From contig JANPLZ010000113.1 of the NCBI GenBank assembly GCA_031422555.1, forward strand, positions 1 to 23,755: a stretch of 23,755 bases of DNA. Reading direction: 5' to 3'. The position numbers and the translations under genes are program-made. Below, one piece after another: positions 14,849 to 20,930 of this stretch. This stretch comes from JANNAT01 sp031422555. Lineage in GTDB: Bacteria > Pseudomonadota > Alphaproteobacteria > Rhodobacterales > Rhodobacteraceae. The notes beneath the pieces were generated by a model. It worked only from the letters and a program-made list of their open reading frames with translations. It made no database searches and had not been told where the DNA came from. Each line of letters begins with the position of its first letter. Within the stretch, counting starts at the first letter, position 1.

Positions 14849-15052
14849 TTACGCCGCGTCCTCGTCCAGATCAACCTTTGCGGTCGCAACCACTTCGCGG
14901 GCATCGTAATGGCCGCAAGACGGGCATACGTGATGCGGACGCTTCAACTCGCCGCAGTTGGAACAATCTTGTGGGTTTCCTGCCACCAAAGCGTCATGCG
15001 CACGACGCATGTTGCGCTTGGAAGAGGTGACTCGGTTCTGTGGGACTGCCAT
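14849..15052 (-). CDS. rpmF: 50S ribosomal protein L32
   Basis: From the ATG at 15052 the protein has 67 residues. It starts with the L32 hallmark MAVPQNRVTSSKRNMRRAHD and carries a zinc-ribbon pair, CSNCGE and CPSCGHYD, with an acidic tail. AAAGGG lies seven to eight bases before this ATG; the in-frame extension upstream has no family support. A small GGGG-ACATG-CCCC hairpin (15072-15084) sits in the leader. It is the first gene of the rpmF-plsX-fabH unit. Confidence 0.96.
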   Translation of the reverse strand: MAVPQNRVTSSKRNMRRAHDALVAGNPQDCSNCGELKRPHHVCPSCGHYDAREVVATAKVDLDEDAA

Positions 15053-15086
15053 GTCGCACCCTTTGATAGTGGGGGACATGCCCCAG

Positions 15087-15117
15087 ATTTTACTTTGATT
15101 TCAGACACCTGACACAA
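15087..15117 (-). promoter_or_regulatory. candidate promoter of rpmF
   Basis: On the minus strand TAAAAT (15087-15092) matches the -10 consensus at five of six positions. TTGTGT (15112-15117) is a possible -35 box, but the 19-bp spacing is long. The leader to the rpmF ATG would be about 28 nt. Confidence 0.3.
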
Positions 15118-15197
15118 TCCATCGGGATCGCTGCAAAGCCCTGAACAAGGCGCGGAACATAGCCGGATTTAAGCGCGGCGCAAGCCCCTTTGTCGCA

Positions 15198-15215
15198 CGG
15201 CCCGCAGGGGGGCCG
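15198..15215 (-). terminator. weak hairpin after the DUF177 gene
   Basis: CGGCCC-GCAGGG-GGGCCG forms a 6-bp GC stem between the DUF177 stop and rpmF. There is no T-run on the minus strand, so termination would be inefficient, and DUF177-rpmF read-through is likely. Confidence 0.3.
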
Positions 15216-15239
15216 GATTGCTGTCGCGCAGGGCCGCAA

Positions 15240-15812
15240 TCATTCAGACGCAGGCCCCGCATTTTTCATCAACGCAGCCAATCCCGCCAGCCCGGCAAAG
15301 GGTTTGAGGGTTTCTTCGGTCATCGGCTGCGCGCCGGGCGGGGTGGCGATGGCGGCTGTCAGATCCACACCTTTGGCGCGCGGATACAACGGCAGCACCA
15401 GCGCCAGCGCTTCGATGGCCACGCTGGCCACGTCGATCACTTCGGGCAGGGATTCGGCGTCATCGCCCAGCATTTCCACTTCGTCGCCGGTGGGGTCGGC
15501 GTAATCGTGGCGGTAGTTGCGCTCGATGCGGTCTTTCAACCGCGATGTGACCGGGGCCAGCGATATCGAACAAGGCTGCACCACCAGCGCCGCCAGATCG
15601 GCGCGCAAGGCCACATCAATGCGCCCCATCGGCTGCAATTCGCCTTTCAGCACAAATTCGGGCAAGTCCAGCAAGCCCAGCGCCTGCGCCACCGCCGCGC
15701 GCGCGGCAGCATCGGGGGCAAAGGTAAACCGGATGATCTTGCGCCCCGAAACAGCGCTGCTGCGGTAGGGCAGGCTGGGCAGATCGAAGGTCTTTGGCGC
15801 GGTATCCGTCAT
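15240..15812 (-). CDS. DUF177 (YceD-family) protein
   Basis: From the ATG at 15812 the protein has 190 residues. It fits the YceD/DUF177 family by the central segment FVLKGELQPMGRIDVALRADLAALVVQPCSISLAPVTSRL with its conserved Cys, an acidic stretch with paired Asp/Glu (DPTGDEVEMLGDDAESLPEVIDV), and the terminal PFAGLAGLAAL motif. In bacteria and plastids the family is tied to 23S rRNA accumulation, and its gene usually precedes rpmF, as here. A GGGG upstream of 15812 is the better ribosome binding site; the ATG at 15824 is an alternative. The gene is divergent from the bamE-like gene. Confidence 0.88.
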   Translation of the reverse strand: MTDTAPKTFDLPSLPYRSSAVSGRKIIRFTFAPDAAARAAVAQALGLLDLPEFVLKGELQPMGRIDVALRADLAALVVQPCSISLAPVTSRLKDRIERNYRHDYADPTGDEVEMLGDDAESLPEVIDVASVAIEALALVLPLYPRAKGVDLTAAIATPPGAQPMTEETLKPFAGLAGLAALMKNAGPASE

Positions 15813-16007
15813 GTTCTGCCCCATCGCGCGGCAAAGTCACCGCCGTTTCGCCCCCGGTTGAGGCCATTGTGATCAGCCGCCCTGCGTTCCATTCTTGAAC
15901 AGGGGCGCGCGCCAGCGTAAGCCCTAGCGTAACATCCATGGGCCGCTTTGTGCGAAATCCATGGATACTGATCACGAAAGACTGGCGCAAGAGGGGCCAA
16001 TCATGGC

Positions 16008-16013
16008 TATAAT
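16008..16013 (+). promoter_or_regulatory. TATAAT box upstream of the BamE-like gene
   Basis: A perfect TATAAT lies 30 bases before the ATG at 16044 in the 231-bp divergent region shared with the DUF177 gene. No good -35 box is found at the usual spacing (nearest CTGGCG at 15982 with a 20-bp spacer). The palindrome ATCCATGGAT (15957-15966) and a second ATCCATGG (15934-15941) lie upstream. Confidence 0.35.
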
Positions 16014-16043
16014 CGACGGACAGGCCAGAGGCCATGGGCAGGG

Positions 16044-16523
16044 ATGACGCATTTGACGAACAGCTTTGGTGGAGCTTTGGCATTTTGGCGCGTGGTTGTG
16101 GCGGTGGTTGGTTTGGCAATGGTGACCGCCGCTTGCGCGCCCACCTACCGCAATCATGGCTATGTGCCGTCCGACGATGATCTTGCCCGCATCGAGGTTG
16201 GCATCGACACCCGCGACACGGTTGCGGTTGAAATCGGCCGCCCTTCGGCCGCCGGGCTGTTGAACGATGTCGGCTGGTATTACGTGCAAAGCCGTTGGAA
16301 ACATTCCGGTGCGTTTTCGCCCAAGGAAGAAAACCGGCAGGTGGTGGCGATCACCTTTTCCGAAGACGGCGTGGTCGAAAATATCGAACGCTTTGGTTTG
16401 GAAAAGGGCAGGGTGGTGGCGCTGTCGCGCAGGGTCACCGAATCCAACATCAAGGGCCTAAGCTTTTTGTCGCAATTGCTGGGCAATATCGGCCAGCTGC
16501 GCGCGGATCAGATTATCAACTGA
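16044..16523 (+). CDS. BamE/SmpA/OmlA-family outer membrane lipoprotein
   Basis: The 159-residue product has an N-terminal hydrophobic segment (ALAFWRVVVAVVGLAMVTAAC) ending in a lipobox with Cys31. The SmpA/OmlA domain follows: HGYVPSDDDLARIEVGIDTRDTVAVEIGRPS, then WYYVQSR and VVAITFSEDGVVENIERFGLEKG. This family is the BamE component of the outer-membrane beta-barrel assembly machine. The position next to the DUF177-rpmF-plsX-fabH group is conserved in alphaproteobacteria. The ribosome binding site is weak (CAGGG close to the ATG), but no earlier in-frame start is better. Confidence 0.9.
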   Translation: MTHLTNSFGGALAFWRVVVAVVGLAMVTAACAPTYRNHGYVPSDDDLARIEVGIDTRDTVAVEIGRPSAAGLLNDVGWYYVQSRWKHSGAFSPKEENRQVVAITFSEDGVVENIERFGLEKGRVVALSRRVTESNIKGLSFLSQLLGNIGQLRADQIIN

Positions 16524-16556
16524 TCCGCGTTGCAGCCGCGCAGCAACCCGCGGATG
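16503..16556 (+). terminator. hairpin at the convergent bamE-msrB junction
   Basis: ATCCGCG and CCGCGGAT-type arms flank TTGC / GCAA, giving an imperfect stem that spans the 33-bp gap between the convergent genes. It lacks a clear T-run, and arms from both strands could serve in both directions. Confidence 0.3.
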
Positions 16557-16949
16557 TCAGTCCGCGGCGTCAAACTGCAACGCCACGCCATTGATGCAAT
16601 AGCGCAGGCCGGTAGGCTTTGGCCCATCCGGGAACACATGGCCCAGATGCGCATCGCAAGTGTTGCAATGCACTTCGGTGCGGGTCATGAACCAGCCCTT
16701 GTCCACGGATTCGCCCACCATCTCGCCGTCCAGCGGTGCCCAGAAAGACGGCCAGCCGGTGCCGCTGTCAAACTTGGTTGCCTGATCAAACAGCGGCGCA
16801 TCGCAACAGACACAGCGATAGGTGCCGGGGTCTTTGGGAAAAGCATCGTTGGAAAACGCCCGTTCGGTGCCATGCTGGCGGGTCACCTTATAGGCCAGAT
16901 CCGACAGTTGCGCGGCCCAGGCTGCGTCTGATTTGGTCACTTTATCCAT
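16557..16949 (-). CDS. msrB: peptide-methionine (R)-S-oxide reductase
   Basis: From the ATG at 16949, preceded by AGAGGGA, the protein has 130 residues. It carries the MsrB zinc site (C46-x2-C49 in YRCVCCDAPLF and C95-x2-C98 in CNTCDAHLGH), the substrate loop KFDSGTGWPSFW and the catalytic Cys118 in GLRYCINGVALQF. It reduces methionine-R-sulfoxide in proteins. No signal peptide is present, so it is cytoplasmic. It is divergent from the acyltransferase gene. An in-frame extension to 17024 reaches upstream but has no family support. Confidence 0.96.
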   Translation of the reverse strand: MDKVTKSDAAWAAQLSDLAYKVTRQHGTERAFSNDAFPKDPGTYRCVCCDAPLFDQATKFDSGTGWPSFWAPLDGEMVGESVDKGWFMTRTEVHCNTCDAHLGHVFPDGPKPTGLRYCINGVALQFDAAD

Positions 16950-17061
16950 CGGTCCCTCTTTCAGGCTGACTTGCGCGCAGACGCGCTTGGGGCCAGATAT
17001 AGGCGGCGCGGCAGAGGTTTCCAAGCGCCGGGTGGATCACGTCTGCAAGATAGGGACCAAA

Positions 17062-17841
17062 GTGCGCGCGCTGAGTGTTGGCAGATATACGGCGCGGCTG
17101 GCGGATGATCCCAATGATCTGGCACAAGCAATGGCGCTGCGGGCGCAGGTGTTTCGCCCCGGCCAAAACGGGGCGTCCGACGGGGATGCCTATGACGCGG
17201 CCTGTGCGCATATGGTGATCCATGATGCCGTCAGTGGCGATCTGGTGTGCAGCTACCGGGTGATGCAGCTTGCGGGTGCAGGCGATCTGGGGGCCAGCTA
17301 TGCCGCCCAGTTTTACGATCTGTCGCGGCTGGCAGGCTTTGGCGGCCCGCTGTTGGAACTGGGGCGATTTTGCGTGAAACCGGGCTGTGGCGACGGGGAT
17401 ATCTTGCGGCTGGCCTGGGCCGCGCTGGCGCGGCTGGTGGACCAGACGGGCGTTACCATGTTGTTTGGCTGCTCGTCTTTTGACGGCACGCAAGGAGCTG
17501 TGCATGATGCGGCTTGGGCGCAGTTGCGCGCGCATCATCTGGCCCCAGACCGCTGGCGGCCGCAGCGCATCGCGCCGCATATCTACGATTTTGCCCGCGT
17601 ACTGGCCGACACCCCGGTTGATACACGCGCCGCCCTGCGGGCAATGCCGCCCTTGTTGCGCACCTATCTTGCGATGGGCGGCTGGGTCAGCGACCATGCG
17701 GTTATTGACCCTGATCTGAACACCTTGCACGTGTTTACTGCGGTGGAAATCGCCCATATCCCCGCCGCCCGCGCCGCAGCCTTGCGCGCCATCGCCCCCC
17801 AAGGCCACGATTTTCGCGCAAACCCCGCCGCACAGCGTTGA
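17062..17841 (+). CDS. olsB: OlsB-like L-ornithine N-alpha-acyltransferase (GNAT fold)
   Basis: From the GTG at 17062, preceded by AGGGA at the right spacing, the protein has 259 residues. Motifs of the OlsB branch are MALRAQVF near residue 24, HMVIHDAVSGDLVCSYRVMQ, LELGRFCVKPG near residue 100, MLFGCSSFDGT, and the C-terminal PPLLRTYLAMGGWVSDHAVIDPDLNTLHVF. OlsB transfers a 3-hydroxyacyl group from ACP to ornithine, the first step of phosphate-free ornithine lipid synthesis. The second-step gene olsA, often adjacent, is not here; an ABC-F gene follows after 32 bases. The longer frame from 16933 overlaps msrB and is not credible. GTG at 17032 is another option. Confidence 0.8.
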   Translation: MRALSVGRYTARLADDPNDLAQAMALRAQVFRPGQNGASDGDAYDAACAHMVIHDAVSGDLVCSYRVMQLAGAGDLGASYAAQFYDLSRLAGFGGPLLELGRFCVKPGCGDGDILRLAWAALARLVDQTGVTMLFGCSSFDGTQGAVHDAAWAQLRAHHLAPDRWRPQRIAPHIYDFARVLADTPVDTRAALRAMPPLLRTYLAMGGWVSDHAVIDPDLNTLHVFTAVEIAHIPAARAAALRAIAPQGHDFRANPAAQR

Positions 17842-17873
17842 CCTTGGCGGCGGCTGCCCCTAAATCACCGCGC

Positions 17874-19679
17874 ATGGCACGTATCCCCCTTTTGCAACTG
17901 TCCGGCATCTCGCTTACCTTTGGCGGCAATCCGATTTTCGATGATCTTGATCTGGTGGTGCAACCTGCCGACCGGGTGGCGCTTGTCGGGCGCAACGGGT
18001 CTGGCAAATCAACCTTGATGAAGGTGATGGCGGGGTTGTCCGAGGCCGACCGCGGCATCCGCGTGATCCCGCCGGGCATCACCGTGGGCTATATGGAGCA
18101 AGACCCCGATCTGTCGGGGTTCGAAACGCTGGGCGATTATGCGGCGTCAAACCTGCCCGATGGCGAAGAATACAAAGTGCCGATGGTGGCCGAAGGGCTG
18201 AAATTCAACCCCGAAACCCCGGTTGCCACCGCGTCGGGCGGCGAGCGTCGCCGTGCCGCATTGGCCAAACTGCTGGCCGAAGCGCCCGAATTGATGCTGC
18301 TGGACGAGCCGACCAACCATCTCGACATCCACGCCATCGAATGGCTGGAGGCCGAGTTAACCAACACCCGCACCGGATTCGTGCTGATCAGCCACGACCG
18401 CGCCTTTTTGCGCGCCCTGTCAAAAGCTACCCTGTGGGTAGACCGTGGCCAAGTGCGGCGGCGCGAATCGGGGTTTGAGGGCTTCGAGGAATGGCGCGAA
18501 ACCGTCTGGGCCGAAGAAGACGATGCGCGCCACAAGCTGGACCGGAAAATCAAGGCCGAGGCGAAATGGGCGGTCGAAGGCATATCTGCCCGGCGCAAAC
18601 GCAATCAGGGCCGGGTGCGCGCACTGGCGGCCCTGCGCGACGAACGCGGCAGCCAGATCCGCCGCCAAGGCACCGCGGCGATGGAATTTGACGCAGGCAC
18701 GCAATCGGGCAAGCGGGTGATCGAGGCAAAAGCCATCACCAAGATCTTTGGCGACAAGCAGATCGTCCAAGGCTTCGATCTGCGGGTGTTGCGCGGTGAC
18801 CGGGTTGCCTTCGTTGGCCCCAATGGCGTTGGCAAGACCACACTTTTGAAAATGCTGACCGGCGAGTTGGCGCCCGATGCCGGCACGGTGACGCTGGGCA
18901 CCAATCTGGAAATCGCGGTATTCGATCAGGCGCGCGCAAAACTGGACCCCGAGGCCACCTTGTGGGACAGCCTGACCAATGATCCGATGATGCGGGTGTC
19001 GGGGGCTTCGGATCAGGTGATGGTGCGCGGCACCCCCAAACATGTGGTCGCTTACCTGAAGGATTTCCTGTTTGACGAACGTCAGGCCCGCGCGCCGGTG
19101 AAATCGCTGTCGGGCGGCGAAAAGGCGCGGCTGTTGCTGGCCCGGTTGATGGCGCAGCCGTCGAACCTTTTGATCCTTGACGAACCTACCAACGATCTGG
19201 ATGTCGAAACGCTTGATCTGCTGCAAGATATCTTGGGGGATTACGACGGCACCGTGCTGTTGGTCAGCCACGACCGCGATTTCATCGACCGCATCGCCAC
19301 CACCACTGTCGCCCTTGAAGGCAACGGCATGGCCACGGCCTATCCCGGCGGGTGGTCGGACTACGCCCGCCAAAGGGGCGACGGTGCTGCCGAAACCCCA
19401 ACCAAGCCGCGCGGATCGGCACCCACCGGCAAAGCTGTGGGCAAAAAACCCCAAGGCCTTAGCTTTTCGGAACGCAACCGGCTTGGCGCGCTGCCAGACA
19501 TCATCGCCGCGCTAGAGGCCGAAATCTCGCGCCTGTCCGAAGTGTTGGAGGGCGAGGATATGTTCGCCCGCGATCCGGTCAAATTCCGCAAAGGCTCCGA
19601 GGCCTTGGCCGTGGCCCAAGCCGCCTTGGTCAAGGCCGAAGCCGAATGGCTGGCGCTGGAAGACCGCGCCGACAGCTGA
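17874..19679 (+). CDS. uup: ABC-F family ATPase (Uup-like)
   Basis: From the ATG at 17874 the protein has 601 residues with two ABC ATPase domains and no membrane segment. Domain 1 has Walker A GRNGSGKST (39-47), signature SGGERRRAAL (121-130) and Walker B LMLLDEPTNHLD (140-151). A linker rich in charged residues follows (about 200-265). Domain 2 has GPNGVGKTT (315-323), LSGGEKARLLLARL (412-425) and LLILDEPTNDLD (432-443). After a basic linker the C-terminus (about 533-601) is a coiled coil, as in Uup. ABC-F proteins act on ribosomes or nucleic acids rather than in transport. No ribosome binding site is visible before the ATG; coupling to the gene ending at 17841 is possible. Confidence 0.93.
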   Translation: MARIPLLQLSGISLTFGGNPIFDDLDLVVQPADRVALVGRNGSGKSTLMKVMAGLSEADRGIRVIPPGITVGYMEQDPDLSGFETLGDYAASNLPDGEEYKVPMVAEGLKFNPETPVATASGGERRRAALAKLLAEAPELMLLDEPTNHLDIHAIEWLEAELTNTRTGFVLISHDRAFLRALSKATLWVDRGQVRRRESGFEGFEEWRETVWAEEDDARHKLDRKIKAEAKWAVEGISARRKRNQGRVRALAALRDERGSQIRRQGTAAMEFDAGTQSGKRVIEAKAITKIFGDKQIVQGFDLRVLRGDRVAFVGPNGVGKTTLLKMLTGELAPDAGTVTLGTNLEIAVFDQARAKLDPEATLWDSLTNDPMMRVSGASDQVMVRGTPKHVVAYLKDFLFDERQARAPVKSLSGGEKARLLLARLMAQPSNLLILDEPTNDLDVETLDLLQDILGDYDGTVLLVSHDRDFIDRIATTTVALEGNGMATAYPGGWSDYARQRGDGAAETPTKPRGSAPTGKAVGKKPQGLSFSERNRLGALPDIIAALEAEISRLSEVLEGEDMFARDPVKFRKGSEALAVAQAALVKAEAEWLALEDRADS

Positions 19680-19692
19680 CACCCTATCCTTG

Positions 19693-19713
19693 GCTAAAAT
19701 TTAGCTAAAATTT
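19693..19713. repeat. 11-bp tandem duplication
   Basis: GCTAAAATTTA is directly followed by GCTAAAATTT just after the ABC-F stop. It gives an AT-rich patch in front of the two-hairpin element. Confidence 0.7.
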
Positions 19714-19740
19714 CGTTTCATCTGTTCAAAAATATCCCAC

Positions 19741-19790
19741 GGGGGGGCCTTAATCGCGTGGCGATTAAGGCGGGGGGTGTGAAACCCCCG
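19741..19790. terminator. two-hairpin element between the ABC-F and TPM genes
   Basis: A G-run (19741-19747) is followed by a perfect 10-bp hairpin, CCTTAATCGC / GCGATTAAGG with loop GTG (19748-19770), then CGGGGG-N8-CCCCCG (19771-19790). It repeats the architecture of the element at 2584-2642, including an AAAAATA-type AT-rich flank before the first G-run, and again sits between convergent genes. It has no long T-run, so termination may rely on the stem alone. Confidence 0.7.
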
Positions 19791-19814
19791 CTTTCTGTTA
19801 ATCCTGCAACGGGC

Positions 19815-20672
19815 CTACCATTTCCCCGATGCCCCGCCGCCCGATGTGCCGCCGCCGCCAAAGCCGGAACTGCCACCCGAGGTGCTGTCCGACACGATGC
19901 GCGATATCGTGTAGGGCGCCAATGTCTCATGCTGGCAAGACGCACAGCGCGTGGTTTGCAAGCCATGCCCGGCTGCGGTTGTGGTGGCGGCCTGTCCAAT
20001 CACCCGGCTGCGCGATTGGCTGCGCGCGCCGCAGTGCGGGCAGCGCTGCCAGCGGGTGATCACATCGCCGATCTGGCGCTGTGCGGCGATGGCCGCAATC
20101 GCCGTCGCCACCAGCCCAAAAAACCCGACCACCACATATAAAATCCAACCATCGTCGCTGACCAGATCCTGCGGCGGGGTTTTGGCGGCAAAGGGCGTGG
20201 CGATCCGGGCAATCAGCCCCGCCACCGCCGCCTGAATGCCCGCCGGATACTCGCCGTCCTTGAACAGGGGCAACACATCGCGGTCAATCACCCGTTGCGC
20301 CAGCCCGTCATACACCGGATCAAAGCCCGCCCCCAAAGCAATGCGCATTTCGCGGTCATCGCGGGCAATCAGGATCAGCACGCCGTCATTGCGCACAGCC
20401 TCGCCGATGCCCCAGGCATTGAACAGCTTTTTGGCATAACTTTCAATGCTTTGGCCCGCTCCACCATAGTCGGCGATCCGCCCCATTGTGGCCACGGTGA
20501 TGTGAACCCCGGTCTTGGTGCGCGCCTCTTGCAAGGTGGCGGTCAAACCAGCTTCTTGCGCAGGCGTCAGCAGATTTGCGTAATCTGACACCGTATCGTT
20601 CAGGGGCGTCGGCAAGGATTGGGCCATGCCCATCAACGGCCAAAGCACCAAAAACCCGATAATCCGTAGCAT
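19815..20672 (-). CDS. TPM-domain membrane protein with zinc ribbon
   Basis: The 285-residue product starts with a signal peptide (MLRIIGFLVLWPLMGMAQS). A TPM_phosphatase/Psb32 domain follows (about 22-165), with VSDYANLLTPAQEAGL, NAWGIGEAVRNDGVLILIARDDREMRIALGAG and VLPLFKDGEYPAGI. One transmembrane helix (about 176-198) leads to a four-Cys zinc ribbon (C211-x2-C214 and C243-x2-C246). The tail is very rich in Gly and Ser and ends GGGASGKW, the family's usual ending. AAAGG lies seven bases before the ATG. Proteins of this type are membrane-anchored and linked to protein quality control or repair; the precise role here is unknown. Confidence 0.92.
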   Translation of the reverse strand: MLRIIGFLVLWPLMGMAQSLPTPLNDTVSDYANLLTPAQEAGLTATLQEARTKTGVHITVATMGRIADYGGAGQSIESYAKKLFNAWGIGEAVRNDGVLILIARDDREMRIALGAGFDPVYDGLAQRVIDRDVLPLFKDGEYPAGIQAAVAGLIARIATPFAAKTPPQDLVSDDGWILYVVVGFFGLVATAIAAIAAQRQIGDVITRWQRCPHCGARSQSRSRVIGQAATTTAAGHGLQTTRCASCQHETLAPYTISRIVSDSTSGGSSGFGGGGTSGGGASGKW

Positions 20673-20694
20673 GCTGTGCCTTTACCCGTTAAGT

Positions 20695-20724
20695 CTGACC
20701 AATGCCCGCAGCATGCCATATTTG
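20695..20724 (+). promoter_or_regulatory. candidate promoter upstream of the cysS leader
   Basis: CTGACC (20695-20700), an 18-bp spacer and TATTTG (20719-20724) lie in the divergent TPM/cysS region. Transcription would start near 20731 and the leader would hold a 14-codon ORF at 20794-20838. The match is modest. Confidence 0.3.
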
Positions 20725-20748
20725 CGCATCAGGTCAAATGATCTGCGC
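20724..20748 (+). promoter_or_regulatory. stem-loop in the cysS upstream region
   Basis: GCGCATCA pairs with TGATCTGCGC (two-base bulge) around a GGTCAAA loop. It overlaps the predicted transcription start, so it could be an operator-like inverted repeat or part of the leader. Confidence 0.35.
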
Positions 20749-20793
20749 AGCCACAGGCTTGCCCGATGGGCGCGGGCATGCTACCCCGCCTGC

Positions 20794-20838
20794 ATGAAGA
20801 CACAGGCAACCTTTCGGATTTGCTGCATTCGCTGCTGA
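20794..20838 (+). CDS. Cys-rich leader peptide upstream of cysS
   Basis: A 14-codon ORF reads MKTQATFRICCIRC. Three of its last five codons are TGC (20821-20826 and 20833-20835), and it stops at TGA (20836-20838), 92 bases before the cysS start. Such clustering of codons for the amino acid charged by the downstream enzyme is what leader peptides of attenuators look like. No clear ribosome binding site precedes the ATG, which weakens the case. A CCCCGC just upstream (20784-20789) and the G-run after the stop (20850-20857) could pair across the ORF. The peptide itself is unlikely to have a function; translation speed over the Cys codons would be the signal. Confidence 0.55.
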   Translation: MKTQATFRICCIRC

Positions 20839-20849
20839 CAACACGTCAC

Positions 20850-20896
20850 GCGGGGGGTTTCTTCTTGGTCATCACAAAGACAAAGCGGCCCCCCGC
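20850..20896 (+). promoter_or_regulatory. GC-rich stem in the cysS leader
   Basis: GCGGGGGG (20850-20857) pairs with CCCCCCGC (20889-20896). The 31-nt interior can form a further imperfect U-rich/A-rich helix. The G-run is directly followed by TTTCTTCTT and can alternatively pair with CCCCGC at 20784-20789. The two structures exclude each other, as in attenuators. The stem ends 34 bases before the cysS ATG. Confidence 0.5.
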
Positions 20897-20930
20897 AACA
20901 GGGATTGCAGGCACCACTTTGGAACAGACC

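Noticed and set aside
14849..15079. Longer L32 starting at 15079
   Set aside because: L32 proteins begin with MAVPQNR; the extension has no family support and the ribosome binding site fits the ATG at 15052.
16933..17061. N-terminal extension of the OlsB-like protein from 16933
   Set aside because: It overlaps the start of divergent msrB, has no family-like sequence, and a GTG with a good ribosome binding site exists at 17062.
20673..20930. T-box riboswitch in front of cysS
   Set aside because: No T-box core motif (AGGGTGG...ACCGCG type) and no specifier-loop structure could be found; the leader ORF with competing stems fits better.
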